Positions 16,455 through 24,721 of a DNA stretch of 42,512 bases are shown here, in pieces. The stretch's first letter is position 1, and each line of letters starts with the position of its first letter. The stretch is from an uncultured Corynebacterium sp. (GTDB lineage: Bacteria; Actinomycetota; Actinomycetes; Mycobacteriales; Mycobacteriaceae), in assembly GCA_946220775.1 (NCBI GenBank), contig CAMIFC010000017.1, positions 1 through 42,512 of the forward strand. The letters run 5' to 3'. Below the pieces are notes generated by a model that ran no database searches, was not told the DNA's origin, and worked only from the letters and a program-made list of their open reading frames with translations. The translations under genes were made by a program, and so were the position numbers.

Positions 16455-16754
16455 ATGCCCTCGAAGTACACACCCGAACTGAAAGCCAGGGCCATCGAAC
16501 TTGTCCTGCACACACAAGGCGACCCCGACACCGCCCGCGGCGCAGTCTCCCGCATTGCCGACGAACTCAACATCTCGCGTGAAACCCTGCGGATCTGGGT
16601 CCGCAAACACAAGGAATCCGGCATGTCCGCCCCGACGGAGTCAGTTGACCTGGAAGCAGAAAACCGCAGGCTACGCAAAGAACTCGCCGAATCCCAACGC
16701 GCCAACGAGATCCTGAAGAAGGCCTCGGCTTTCTTCGCGGCGGACGCTCGAGCT
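16455..16754 (+). CDS. IS3-family transposase OrfA
   Basis: Starts MPSKYTPELKARAIEL with a GGAG-type site upstream. It has a HTH (ADELNISRETLRIWVRKH) and a leucine-zipper-like tail (LEAENRRLRKELAE, then RANEILKKASAFFAA). Homology ends near 16745 although the frame stays open to 17054. OrfA binds the IS ends. Confidence 0.8.
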
Positions 16755-17673
16755 ACCCACACAAGTAGTCGTCGACTTCATCGACGACAACCGTGCTCAC
16801 TACGGAGTCGAGCCGATCATCCGGGTGCTGTCAGACACACCCGCCCGCATCGCCGTGAGCACGTACTACGCCGTAAAAAGCCGTCCTGCCTCTGCCCGGT
16901 CCGTCCGAGACGACGAGGTCGCCGCTGCACTGCACTGCATCTACGCCGACAACTACTCCTGCTACGGCGCGCGGAAACTGTGGGCCGAGATCAACCGCGA
17001 AGGAACATTCGGCCACGTCGCCCGCTGCACCGTGGAACGGATCATGGGCCGTGAAGGTCTCCGCGGGATCCGCCGGCGGGTGAAGAAACCTGCCACACGC
17101 AGTGCCGACGCTGATGAGTGCCCGGATGATCTGGTCGACCGTGACTTCGACGTGGAGTTCCCGAACATGTTGTGGGTCGCGGACATCACCTACATCCCCA
17201 CCCGGGCCGGATGGGTGTACGCCGCGTTCGTCCTGGACGCCGCCACCCGTGAGATCGTCGGCTGGCAGGTCACCAACCACCTGCGGGCCTCGCTGGCCCG
17301 CGATGCCCTCGACATGGCACTGTCTGCCCGCCTTCGGGCACGCCAGGATGTGTCCGGGCTGATCCACCACTCGGACCGCGGAGTTCAATATCGGTCGGTG
17401 GCCTACGGCAAGTCGTTGGCGGACTCGAAGGTCGTCGCATCGGTAGGGTCCAAGGGTGACTCCTACGACAATGCGATGGCCGAGGCACTGAACTCGGTGT
17501 TCAAGGCTGAGCTGATCGACCGGCGAACATGGCCGGCGTTGACGGACGTCATCGTGGAGACATCGAAGTGGGTCGGGTGGTACAACACTCGGCGACTGCA
17601 TTCAGCGGTCGGCTACGTGCCGCCGGTTCAGGCTCATCGTCAGCTGCTCGACAAGCAGGCTGTCGCGGCCTGA
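16717..17673 (+). CDS. IS3-family transposase OrfB (DDE integrase)
   Basis: The frame is open from 16717. Recognisable protein runs from VVVDFIDDNRAHYG through the rve domain, with Asp in WVADITY, Asp in HHSDRGVQY and Glu in AMAEALNS, to the end at AVAA. A GTG at 16825 would give a 282-aa product that lacks the first part. The frame is +1 relative to orfA, not the usual -1, so a one-base shift may have occurred between the two. Confidence 0.85.
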   Translation, partial: RRPRLSSRRTLELPTQVVVDFIDDNRAHYGVEPIIRVLSDTPARIAVSTYYAVKSRPASARSVRDDEVAAALHCIYADNYSCYGARKLWAEINREGTFGHVARCTVERIMGREGLRGIRRRVKKPATRSADADECPDDLVDRDFDVEFPNMLWVADITYIPTRAGWVYAAFVLDAATREIVGWQVTNHLRASLARDALDMALSARLRARQDVSGLIHHSDRGVQYRSVAYGKSLADSKVVASVGSKGDSYDNAMAEALNSVFKAELIDRRTWPALTDVIVETSKWVGWYNTRRLHSAVGYVPPVQAHRQLLDKQAVAA

Positions 17674-17854
17674 TCAACAGACAAACGACCCTCCACAAAA
17701 CCCGGGGCTTGACACGTTTACCGATGACACCGTACCCGTTTACTGCAACCTTGATTTTATTCGGCATGCTGATTGTCCTTCCCGGAAATCCTGGTTTGGC
17801 CCGATGGTCGTATGGTCGTGTTTCTCATCTGGGGTGGTCGGGGAATGTCCTTAT

Positions 17855-18517
17855 TCAGAGCTCGTTGAGCATCTGCTCCATCTCGGCGATCTCGGCCTCC
17901 TGGTCTTCAATGACCTGCTCAGCCAGAGCGATGGCCTGCGGGTTCTGGCCATCAGTGACCTCATCGCGGGCCATATCGACCGCGCCCTCATGGTGGGCGG
18001 TCATCTGCTCAAGGTAGAGCCGGGCAGCCTCGGTGCCCTGGGCGTCCTCAAGGGCTGTCATGTCCTCCTCGCTCATCATTCCACTCATCCCGCCATGGTC
18101 CATCTCACCCATATCACCGGTGACCGGATCTTCTTCCCAGGTCTCGAGCATGGTATTCATCCGGTCGATCTCCGGGCCCTGGGCATCGATAACACCCTGG
18201 GCGAACTCGATGATCTCGGCCGGGATATCGTCCTTGGCCAGGAGGATTTCACTCATCTCCACGGCCTGTTGGTGATGCGGGATCATCATCTGCGCGAACA
18301 TGATGTCCGCGTCATTGTGCTCGGCAGAGACCTCTCCGGCCGCCCCCGTCTCTGTCTCAGGATCCGTGGTGGCCCCGGTCGTTTCGGTGGTGTCGGGGGC
18401 GGACGTAGTGGCGATGGTCGTGGTGTCGGTGTTTTCTCCCTCAGTGTTATCTGCGCAGGCGGACAAAACCAGGGTGGAGGTCAAGGCGAGAGCGGCGATG
18501 GTGATGGTGCGCTTCAT
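17855..18517 (-). CDS. DUF305 lipoprotein of copper resistance module
   Basis: 220 aa. The signal peptide ends in the lipobox LSAC, so it is probably a lipoprotein. A Thr-rich linker to about residue 60 leads to the DUF305 domain, with FAQMMIPHHQQAVEM and MTAHHEGAVDMA as paired His motifs and a Met/His-rich loop between them (MGEMDHGGMSGMM). DUF305 proteins are ferritin-like helical bundles linked to copper handling. It is 52 bp downstream of copB on the same strand. The domain is certain; copper binding is inference. Confidence 0.88.
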   Translation of the reverse strand: MKRTITIAALALTSTLVLSACADNTEGENTDTTTIATTSAPDTTETTGATTDPETETGAAGEVSAEHNDADIMFAQMMIPHHQQAVEMSEILLAKDDIPAEIIEFAQGVIDAQGPEIDRMNTMLETWEEDPVTGDMGEMDHGGMSGMMSEEDMTALEDAQGTEAARLYLEQMTAHHEGAVDMARDEVTDGQNPQAIALAEQVIEDQEAEIAEMEQMLNEL

Positions 18518-18569
18518 GGGGGTTCCCTTTCGGAGGTTGTGTATGAGAGAGTCGATGAAGGATTGAAAG

Positions 18570-20777
18570 TCAGCGGACGGGGGCTGCAGAGCTCACAGCA
18601 GCCTTCTCCTCCTTCCCGTCGGTCGGAGCCAGGCGAGCCGGGTCCAGGTCGATCCGGCGTAGCAGCTGGGCGTTGAGGGCGACGATGATCGTGGACAGGG
18701 ACATCAAGATGGCGGCGGCCGCCGGGGGAAGCAGCACACCGATGGGGGCGAGCACACCGGCGGCCGGGGGAACGGCCACGATGTTGTACCCGGTCGCCCA
18801 GACCAGGTTCTGGACCATCTTGCGGTAGCTGGCATGGGAGAGCTCGATCATCGACAGCACGGCCCGGGGATCATCACTGGCCAGGACCACCCCGGCGGAC
18901 TCCATCGCCACATCTGTACCCGCGCCAATCGCAATACCGACCTCGGCCCGGGCCAGGGCCGGGGCGTCATTGACACCGTCGCCGACCATGGCCACGCTCA
19001 GACCGCGCTCCTGCAGCTGGGTGACCTTGGTGTCCTTGTCCTGCGGCAGAACCTCGGCGAAGACCTCATCGATCCCCAGATCCTTGCCCACTGCCTGGGC
19101 GACCTGGGTGGCGTCACCGGTGATCATCGCCACCTTCACCCCGCGGGCCTGCAGGGCGCGCACCGCCGCGCGGGATTCGGGGCGGATCTTGTCCTCGACG
19201 GCCACGGCACCGATGATCTCACCGTCGCGGACGACGTGGAGCACTCCGGCACCTCGCTGCGCCCAGGAACCGGTGATGTCGGTGAGCTCACCCGGGATGG
19301 TCAGACTGAATTCGCGCAACATGTTCGGCCCACCCACGAGGATTTGGGTGCCATCGACAGTGGCCCGGATCCCGCGGCCGGAGGCGGCGGTGAAACCGGT
19401 TGCGCGCAGTGGGCGGCGTGAGGCCTCCGGGTGTGCGGCCGCGGCAGCCACGATCGCCCGGGCCACGGGATGCTCGCTATCGGCCTCGGCGGCGGCCAGG
19501 GACAGCAGCTCGCCCTCGGTAATGCCGTCGGCAGCCATGATGTCGGTGACGGCGTGTGCGCCTTCGGTCAGGGTGCCGGTCTTATCAAACAAGACCACGT
19601 CGATGGTGCGCATGTGCTCCAAGGCCAACCGGTCCTTGATGAGCACCCCGGATTTCGCGGCCCGCTCGGTGGAGATCGCGATGACCAGGGGGATGGCCAG
19701 GCCCAGGGCGTGCGGACAGGCGATGATCAGCACGGTCACCGCGCGGACCACGGCATCATCGGGGCTGCCGATGATGGTCCAGACCACGGCGGTGATCAGG
19801 GCGAACCAGAACAGGAAGGCTGCGGCTCGATCGGCCAGGGCCTGGGCCCGGGAGGAGGAGGCCTGGGCATCGGCGACCATGCGCTGGATGCCTGCCAGGG
19901 CGGTGTCCCCACCGGTGGCCTCCACCCGGACCCGGACGGTGTTGTCGGTGGCCACGGTGCCGGCCACCACGGTTTCACCGGTATCCCGGAAGACGGGGCG
20001 GGATTCACCGGTGATCATGGCCTCATCGAATTCGGCCGCTCCGTCGATGATGGTCCCGTCGGCCGGGACGCGGGCACCGGCTCGGACCAGCACGACATCG
20101 TCGATGGCCAGCTCTGAGATCGCTACGGTGCGGGTGGTCCCGTCGACGACCTTCTCGGCCTCATCGGGCAGGAGCGCTGCCAGCGCGTCAAGCGCGGAGG
20201 AGGCTCCACCAAGAGCGCGCATCTCCAGCCAGTGGCCCAGCAGCATGATGGTCACCAGCAGGGCCAGTTCCCACCAGAAATCTAGGTGGAACCCGCCCAG
20301 CCCCAGGGTGGTGACCCAGGAGGCGATAAACGCCACGGTGATCGCCATGGCGATCAGGAGCATCATGCCCGGTTGGCGGGATTTCAGCTCGGTCATTGCG
20401 CCCTTGAGGAAGGGGGTGCCGCCGTAGAGGAAGATGATCGTGCCCAGGACCGGAGGAATCCAGTAGGCTCCCGGAATCTCCGGAGAATTATATCCCAGCA
20501 GGTCGGCGAACATCGGGCTGAAGAACACCACCGGAACCGACAGGATCAGCGACCACCAGAAGCGGTCCCGGAACATCGTGGCGCTGTGGCCGGCGTGTTC
20601 ACCGTGACCGTGGACCTGGTGTTCTTCATCGACAGTGGAATGCGGATGATCGTGCGGCATGGCCTGGCCGTGGGTGGCGGCATCCGCATGGTGCTCGTGA
20701 CCGGCATGATCCGGGTGGTGGGTGTGGTCTGTTTCCGGAGCGGGGTGATCACCGTGGTGGTGGGGAGTGCTCATGCG
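18570..20777 (-). CDS. copB: Copper-exporting P1B ATPase, CopB type
   Basis: 735 aa from ATG 20777, which has GGAAGG upstream; a start 15 bases earlier has no such site. The N-terminus is a His-rich stretch of about 60 residues with no CxxC domain. The transmembrane metal motif is CPH at 354-356 and the phosphorylated Asp398 is in DKTGT; TGES and GDGVND are also present. A CPH motif and a His-rich tail mark the CopB (P1B-3) group. It forms a unit with the cut copZ upstream and the DUF305 gene downstream. Confidence 0.93.
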   Translation of the reverse strand, partial: RMSTPHHHGDHPAPETDHTHHPDHAGHEHHADAATHGQAMPHDHPHSTVDEEHQVHGHGEHAGHSATMFRDRFWWSLILSVPVVFFSPMFADLLGYNSPEIPGAYWIPPVLGTIIFLYGGTPFLKGAMTELKSRQPGMMLLIAMAITVAFIASWVTTLGLGGFHLDFWWELALLVTIMLLGHWLEMRALGGASSALDALAALLPDEAEKVVDGTTRTVAISELAIDDVVLVRAGARVPADGTIIDGAAEFDEAMITGESRPVFRDTGETVVAGTVATDNTVRVRVEATGGDTALAGIQRMVADAQASSSRAQALADRAAAFLFWFALITAVVWTIIGSPDDAVVRAVTVLIIACPHALGLAIPLVIAISTERAAKSGVLIKDRLALEHMRTIDVVLFDKTGTLTEGAHAVTDIMAADGITEGELLSLAAAEADSEHPVARAIVAAAAAHPEASRRPLRATGFTAASGRGIRATVDGTQILVGGPNMLREFSLTIPGELTDITGSWAQRGAGVLHVVRDGEIIGAVAVEDKIRPESRAAVRALQARGVKVAMITGDATQVAQAVGKDLGIDEVFAEVLPQDKDTKVTQLQERGLSVAMVGDGVNDAPALARAEVGIAIGAGTDVAMESAGVVLASDDPRAVLSMIELSHASYRKMVQNLVWATGYNIVAVPPAAGVLAPIGVLLPPAAAAILMSLSTIIVALNAQLLRRIDLDPARLAPTDGKEEKAAVSSAAPVR

Positions 20778-20824
20778 GTTCCTTCCGCTCAACCCGGTCG
20801 GGGTCGAGATGATGGGCGAATCGA

Positions 20825-21097
20825 TCAGGACAAGACGGTGTAGCCGGTCTCCTCAATCGCCCGGTGGACGGTTTCCAGGGGCACGGAACCCGTGACCGTG
20901 ACGATGGAGACCCCACCGGCGATGAGGTCGACCTGGACGTCGTCGACCTGGGGCAGAGCGCTCACCGCCTCGGTGACGTTGCCGGCGCAGTGTCCGCAGG
21001 TCATGCCTGTGACCTGGTAGGTGGTGGGACCTTCAGGTGTTGCGTCGGTTGCCGCGGCCACGGCCGGGGCGGAGACGGTCGCGGACGGCGTAGAGGG
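20825..21097 (-). pseudogene. CopZ-like heavy-metal-associated (HMA) protein, 5' end removed by IS6
   Basis: Residues YQVTGMTCGHCAGNV hold the GMTCxxC metal site. The domain then runs about 65 residues to the stop (ETGYTVLS). Upstream lies a Ser/Ala/Thr-rich segment with no ATG or GTG start before the IS end at 21098, so the original start was lost. A longer reading runs through the IS backwards but is not a gene. Expression would need a fusion from within the IS. Confidence 0.75.
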
Positions 21098-21940
21098 GGT
21101 GCTGTTGCAAAGTTCGGGCGACAGGAAGACCTGCGTGAAATAATCACAGCCATGAGCATCTTCTCCGGTCGTCATTTCCCCCGTGAAATCATCCTGTGGG
21201 CGGTCCGGTGGTACTGCCGCTACGAGCTCAGCTACCGCGATCTGGAAGAAATGATGACCGAACGCGGCGTACCGGTCGATCACAGCACCATCTACCGCTG
21301 GGTCCAGAAATATGCTCCTGAGCTGGACAAGCAGACCCGGTGGTACCGACAAGTCCCGGATTGGCAGGCCCGGTCCTGGCGGGTGGACGAGACCTATATC
21401 CGGGTCGGCGGCACGTGGTGCTACCTCTATCGGGCCATCACCGCGGGCGGGCATACCCTGGATTTTTACCTGTCCCCAAAGCGTAACGTCGCCGCAGCGA
21501 AGCGTTTCCTGACCAAGACCCTGAGGTCGAACACGATAACCGGGTTCCCGCGGGTGATCAACACCGATAAAGCACCCTCCCTGGCCAGGGCAATCGCCGA
21601 GTTGAAGTCAGAGGGAATCTGCCCGCAGACCGTGGAACACCGGCAGGTGAAATACCTCAATAACGTCATTGAAGGAGATCATGGGCGGCTGAAACGGATC
21701 CTCGGACCGAAGGGGGCGTTCAAAAACCGGACCTCGGCGTACCGGACGTTGAAAGGGATGGAAGCGATGCACTCATTACGGAAAGGCCAGGGCGCGATGT
21801 TTGCCTACGGGCAACCGAACCCGGATGCGGTGATCGTCAGCCGGGTGTTCGAGGCTGCCTGAGAACGCCGACCCGCAGCGAGCATCAGAGGATGAAGACT
21901 GGGTCGTCACGGCTCTCCGCCTGAAGTTTGCAACAGCACC
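21098..21940 (+). mobile_element. Complete IS6-family element, copy A
   Basis: 843 bp. The ends are GGTGCTGTTGCAAAGTT and the inverse at 21924-21940 (one mismatch). It carries one transposase gene. The flanks (GTAGAGGG left, CGTGAGCC right) do not match, so it was not placed by a simple insertion; recombination or replicative cointegration is likely. It cuts copZ on the left and the 162-aa gene on the right. Confidence 0.92.
21152..21862 (+). CDS. IS6-family transposase, copy A
   Basis: 236 aa from ATG 21152. HTH region PREIILWAVRWYCRY, then the DDE catalytic core: Asp in WRVDETYIRV, Asp in VINTDKAPS and Glu in NNVIEGDHGRLK. Of normal length for IS6 and intact. Confidence 0.93.
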   Translation: MSIFSGRHFPREIILWAVRWYCRYELSYRDLEEMMTERGVPVDHSTIYRWVQKYAPELDKQTRWYRQVPDWQARSWRVDETYIRVGGTWCYLYRAITAGGHTLDFYLSPKRNVAAAKRFLTKTLRSNTITGFPRVINTDKAPSLARAIAELKSEGICPQTVEHRQVKYLNNVIEGDHGRLKRILGPKGAFKNRTSAYRTLKGMEAMHSLRKGQGAMFAYGQPNPDAVIVSRVFEAA

Positions 21941-22334
21941 CGTGAGCCTTCCTGGACTCTTCGGCAATGAGCTCCTTGAGGTGGCGGGCCGCGGATTCCT
22001 TTGCCTTCTCCGTCCACTGCTCGATCTTCGCCTCCTCCATGAACGCCGGCACGATGCGGCGTTTGAGTTGACTGTTGTTTTCTGGGGTCGAGGCAACCGC
22101 ACCGGACCCCATGATGCGGCAGATCAGTTCCGCGGCGACTTGGGAAGGAGTCTGTTTGAAACTCGGCACTGCCGAGCGGTCGTCGTTGTCGAGTTCGATT
22201 TTGTTGCCCTCGTCTGCCACCCCGATCTTCGTGCGAGCCAAGTACTCGTCAGTGTCGGTGACCTTGTCCGCTCGTTTCACAATGACGGAGTTCGGGAGGT
22301 CGACGAGTTCGAACTGTTTCTTCGTCTTCGTCAT
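21941..22334 (-). pseudogene. Hypothetical protein, C-terminus cut by IS6
   Basis: Starts at ATG 22334 (MTKTKKQFEL) or GTG 22373. A charged, mostly helical protein of about 130 residues whose frame enters the IS end after SRKAHG, where reading becomes an artefact (GCCCKLQ). No family recognised. The segment TPSQVAAELICRIMG may be a helical core. Confidence 0.5.
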
Positions 22335-22400
22335 AGCCGTTGTGCTGGCATGATGGTAGATTACCTTTCTCACCAGTCCGACTGGGCTGAAATTGGGTGT

Positions 22401-22440
22401 CTATCTAACAAGGGGAAAGCCCCAGGTTCGTTTGATAGTA
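22401..22440. terminator. Hairpin between two orphan genes
   Basis: CTATC at the left pairs with GATAG at the right, and an inner GGGG AAAG CCCC forms the tip. It lies just after the stop (22446) of the 195-aa gene read on the minus strand and before the start of the 162-aa gene. Confidence 0.4.
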
Positions 22441-22445
22441 TGCGA

Positions 22446-23033
22446 TCAGTTAAATAATGAGTCTACGAACTCGTGTATTTTTCCCTCGCGTTGAGCTTCT
22501 TCAATAAGATCAATTTGCATTTGGCCTAACCATAGACAAAATTCTTCCATTCCTGATTTTCGTCCGACTAATGCCAACTTGCCGTCAATCATCTCCAGTG
22601 AGACGCTATCCATTTTATCTATGGTTGCTTCACGTATGACGGCTATGATGTGCTCTCTCCTGCGGTGATAATCATCGATATTCTGGGCAGGAATCCAGTA
22701 TCCGTCTAAATGCTCTGCAGGTAGATGGTCGATTGTGGATACGGGAGCTTGTTCATGCCACTTGATAACTACGTGTGGATTTGTTTTCGCAAGCTCATCT
22801 GCAAATACAGTTGAAGCTTCCGATATGCTTTCTATGGCATCTTGTCCCCACGCTGATATTTTAATTAATGAGCTGTTAAGATCCACTGTCACTCCCGGAA
22901 CCATCGATATACAATCATATAGTTCGGGGTAAATATTTATAGGTGGAGAAATTTTTCCATAAATTTCATATTTCATGTTTTCAGGATTGTGCCCTGATTG
23001 CCAATCATAATTTATTGTCCATTCGTTATTCAT
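22446..23033 (-). CDS. Hypothetical protein, low-GC orphan
   Basis: 195 aa, soluble, with no signal peptide or membrane segment. Visible stretches are KISPPINIYPEL, PGVTVDLNSSLIKIS and WLGQMQIDLIEEAQ. The base composition is clearly AT-richer than the neighbours, a sign of separate origin. I recognise no family. Its small, acidic, soluble character fits an immunity protein of a toxin system, but no toxin lies beside it. Confidence 0.65.
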   Translation of the reverse strand: MNNEWTINYDWQSGHNPENMKYEIYGKISPPINIYPELYDCISMVPGVTVDLNSSLIKISAWGQDAIESISEASTVFADELAKTNPHVVIKWHEQAPVSTIDHLPAEHLDGYWIPAQNIDDYHRRREHIIAVIREATIDKMDSVSLEMIDGKLALVGRKSGMEEFCLWLGQMQIDLIEEAQREGKIHEFVDSLFN

Positions 23034-23119
23034 AAGGTTGGACTATTACCCTTTCCTAAAGAATGCATTCAATCTTGTTCGATATATCATATTTTCTAAG
23101 TGCATCGATCTGAGTCATG

Positions 23120-23356
23120 TCACATCGCCTGTTGTCGTGGAAGCCTCCGTGATCGGCCACGCTGTGATGGGTCTTCCCCGCGACGAACCTGAGCAGCCTC
23201 CTCCTCCAAGCGATACACATACTCCAGGTCAGCCAGATGTGCACTCAACGCTTCCCGGAGATAAAACGAACCCGGCCGCCCCGTACGTCGCGACAACTCA
23301 TCCAAACGCCGCTTCTGCTCATCATCGATACGCAAGCTAATCACCGAACCACTCAT
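23120..23356 (-). CDS. Ribbon-helix-helix DNA-binding protein (antitoxin-like)
   Basis: 78 aa from ATG 23356. SGSVISLRIDDEQKRRLDEL is the beta strand and first helix of the RHH fold, and RTGRPGSFYLREALSAHL the second helix. This is the RelB/DinJ/CopG-type antitoxin pattern. The C-terminus (after VRRGEDPSQ) is basic and does not look like a usual toxin-binding tail, so the 3' end may be displaced. No RelE-like gene follows. The start codon abuts a perfect 16-bp palindrome, so the message would be leaderless or use an upstream codon. Confidence 0.7.
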   Translation of the reverse strand: MSGSVISLRIDDEQKRRLDELSRRTGRPGSFYLREALSAHLADLEYVYRLEEEAAQVRRGEDPSQRGRSRRLPRQQAM

Positions 23357-23371
23357 GTAAACATGTTTACA
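23356..23371. promoter_or_regulatory. Perfect 16-bp palindromic operator at RHH gene start
   Basis: TGTAAACATGTTTACA is its own reverse complement, and its edge overlaps the first base of the ATG of the RHH gene. RHH repressors bind short palindromes at their own promoters, so this is the natural autoregulatory site. Confidence 0.7.
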
Positions 23372-23421
23372 GGTTATGCGAGCAAGAATCAAGGGCTCGC
23401 CACAGCCACTCAAGCAGCCGA

Positions 23422-23527
23422 CGAGCCAACCTAAACTGATGGTCAAAACACGCGAACTACTACGTAACCGAAAACCGTGTATCGTCTATGGCCTATCCCC
23501 CTTTCCCCAGCCAACCCCGCTGGATCA
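23422..23527 (+). repeat. Copy 1 of a ~105-bp repeat from a rep 3' region
   Basis: Nearly identical to 26430-26536, with a few substitutions. It begins with codons ending a rep gene (EPT stop) and runs into the start of the 62-aa gene. It marks a junction where a replication module was recombined. Confidence 0.85.
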
Positions 23528-23676
23528 TCACCAAATCCCGCATGTGGGCAGACGGTCCAGCCATCTACGAAGCAACGTTCAGCACCATCCAAAGCGCCAG
23601 AGGCCGCAAAGACGGCCGTAAAAGCGGAGCGGTTAGACGTAAAGCTGCTCAAGAGAACTGGAGAAACCAACTATGA
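23488..23676 (+). CDS. Small basic protein of a replication module
   Basis: 62 aa: MAYPPFPSQPRW, then a basic tail (RGRKDGRKSG, RRKAAQENW). Its TGA overlaps the ATG of the next gene (ATGA). The same N-terminus is found at 26498 after the repA pseudogene, so it normally follows repA. No function is known to me. Confidence 0.6.
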   Translation: MAYPPFPSQPRWIITKSRMWADGPAIYEATFSTIQSARGRKDGRKSGAVRRKAAQENWRNQL

Positions 23677-23963
23677 CCAGTATCTACGCGAGGTATCCAC
23701 GCAATGGAAAAACAGCACGAGAACTAGCAGAAAAATTAGGCTCATCCGTTAGAACCGCTCAGCGATGGACCTCAGAGCCTAGACAAGGCTATTTGGAAAG
23801 AGCAGAAGAGCGGCGCCAAAGAGCACTCAAACTTAGAGGAAAAGGGCTATCCATCCGGGCTATTGCGAAGGAACTGGGATGTTCTGTAGGGACAATCCAC
23901 AGATATCTCAAGCAAAACCAGATATCACGTTCTTCTACTCATCCTCAGAGCGATTCTCCTTGA
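23673..23963 (+). CDS. RepB-like HTH plasmid replication accessory protein
   Basis: 96 aa with two HTH motifs: KTARELAEKLGSSVRTAQRW near 13-32 and IRAIAKELGCSVGTIHRYL near 61-80. The same layout is seen in the N-terminus of the fusion protein at 31821-33080 (EAAELLGMSARNVRRL and YREIADEMGVSTGTVGHLL). In corynebacterial and mycobacterial ColE2-like plasmids a small HTH RepB follows RepA and helps open the origin. Here it is separated from any intact repA. Confidence 0.75.
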   Translation: MTSIYARYPRNGKTARELAEKLGSSVRTAQRWTSEPRQGYLERAEERRQRALKLRGKGLSIRAIAKELGCSVGTIHRYLKQNQISRSSTHPQSDSP

Positions 23964-24336
23964 GAAAACCCATGAAACTGAAGTATGGGATATCTTCTGT
24001 AGCTCGTTGAACGGCTTCAAAAACAGTATCACTAATAGGGTCAATTACCTGGTCACTTAGGTTTAAGACTTCCAAGAAGAAATGCTGAGTAATCATGTAC
24101 GGACGAAAATTTTCCTGATTACTACCAGGTTCTAATTCTTCAGCAAGCGCATATTCGTCTTCATCACACTCATCAACTGAGAAATCAGGAAGATCGTCGA
24201 TTTCGGGAAAAGAAACTTTGAGTTCCTTCTGGAAACGCTCTGCAACCTGGTAAGAGTCTTTTTCAGAGCAATAAACGTAAAGGTCTTCGTAAAAGCCTTG
24301 TAGCTCACCATTTGACAAGGAAGAAGGATTGGTCAT
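23935..24336 (-). CDS. Acidic hypothetical protein, head-to-head with secreted peptide gene
   Basis: 133 aa, strongly acidic (DDLPDFSVDECDEDEYALAEELEPG), soluble. The last part (YMITQHFFLEVLNL, DIPYFSFMGFL) is hydrophobic. ATG 24336-24334 shares the tetramer CATG with the start of the opposite gene. It could be an immunity partner of the cationic secreted peptide encoded divergently. That is inference from charge and position; no family recognised. Confidence 0.6.
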   Translation of the reverse strand: MTNPSSLSNGELQGFYEDLYVYCSEKDSYQVAERFQKELKVSFPEIDDLPDFSVDECDEDEYALAEELEPGSNQENFRPYMITQHFFLEVLNLSDQVIDPISDTVFEAVQRATEDIPYFSFMGFLKENRSEDE

Positions 24337-24648
24337 GCGAAAGTCACTCCGTTCATTAGTAGTCGGAATAGTAAGCCTAGCTTTAACGGGGGCAGCAATC
24401 TCTGTTGCGCCGAGTGCTAGTGCTTATGAACCGAAGCCAGCATCGGAAGTCTTCCTAGCGAAGAAAACTCCCACGAGGAAAAGGCGTCACGCTGAAGTGC
24501 GCTGTCGTAAATCTTCGGAATGAAGCAACTGGGCAATACATCTTTGGCAAAGGCAAGGACAGGGGCGCCGCTCAGCGAGATGCAAATAATAAACTGGGGA
24601 GGATGAAAGGAAAAGGATTCAAGCTCAAGCACTGCCGAGCAATCTAGC
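24335..24648 (+). pseudogene. Small secreted cationic two-Cys protein, frameshifted
   Basis: ATG 24335 has AGGAAGAAGG upstream. Residues 1-30 are a signal peptide (MRKSLRSLVVG..., APSASA). After EVFLAKK the frame stops at 24523, but another frame continues with TLKCAVVNLRNEATG, then QYIFGKGKDRGAAQRDANNK, then LGRMKGKGFKLKHCRAI and a stop near 24648. Removing one A from the run at 24464-24467 joins them into about 104 aa: a mature basic protein of about 74 residues with two Cys. It could be a bacteriocin-like toxin or enzyme. The shift is most likely an indel error or a recent mutation. Confidence 0.6.
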
Positions 24649-24675
24649 ACTCAACCTACGTCCCGCTCTCATCGA

Positions 24676-24721
24676 AAATCAGGGGTGTAAGCAATGCACG
24701 CATTGCTTACACCCCTGATTT
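24676..24721. terminator. Perfect 22-bp inverted repeat with 2-nt loop
   Basis: The arms 24676-24697 and 24700-24721 are exact reverse complements. They contain GTGTAAGCAATGC, related to the CCGTAAGCAAT motif found four more times in the window. The A-run on the left and T-run on the right allow termination on both strands, but the shared motif suggests it may also be a replication or protein-binding site. Confidence 0.75.

Larger units (their letters stand above)
16404..17714 (+). mobile_element. IS3-family insertion sequence
   Basis: 1,311 bp. Imperfect 26-bp terminal repeats at 16404-16429 and 17689-17714 share CCCCGGGTTT and TGGAGGG and end in the TG/CA expected for IS3. The element holds orfA and orfB. 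I see no matching target duplication at the two flanks. It separates the arsenic and copper modules. Confidence 0.85.

Noticed and set aside
18970..20427. Long plus-strand open frame (485 codons) opposite copB
   Set aside because: Shadow of the CopB ATPase with low-complexity Ala/Ser/Arg translation and no motif.
20864..21151. Upstream extension of the IS6 transposase frame into copZ
   Set aside because: It crosses the IS boundary and reads copZ antisense; the conserved protein starts at ATG 21152.
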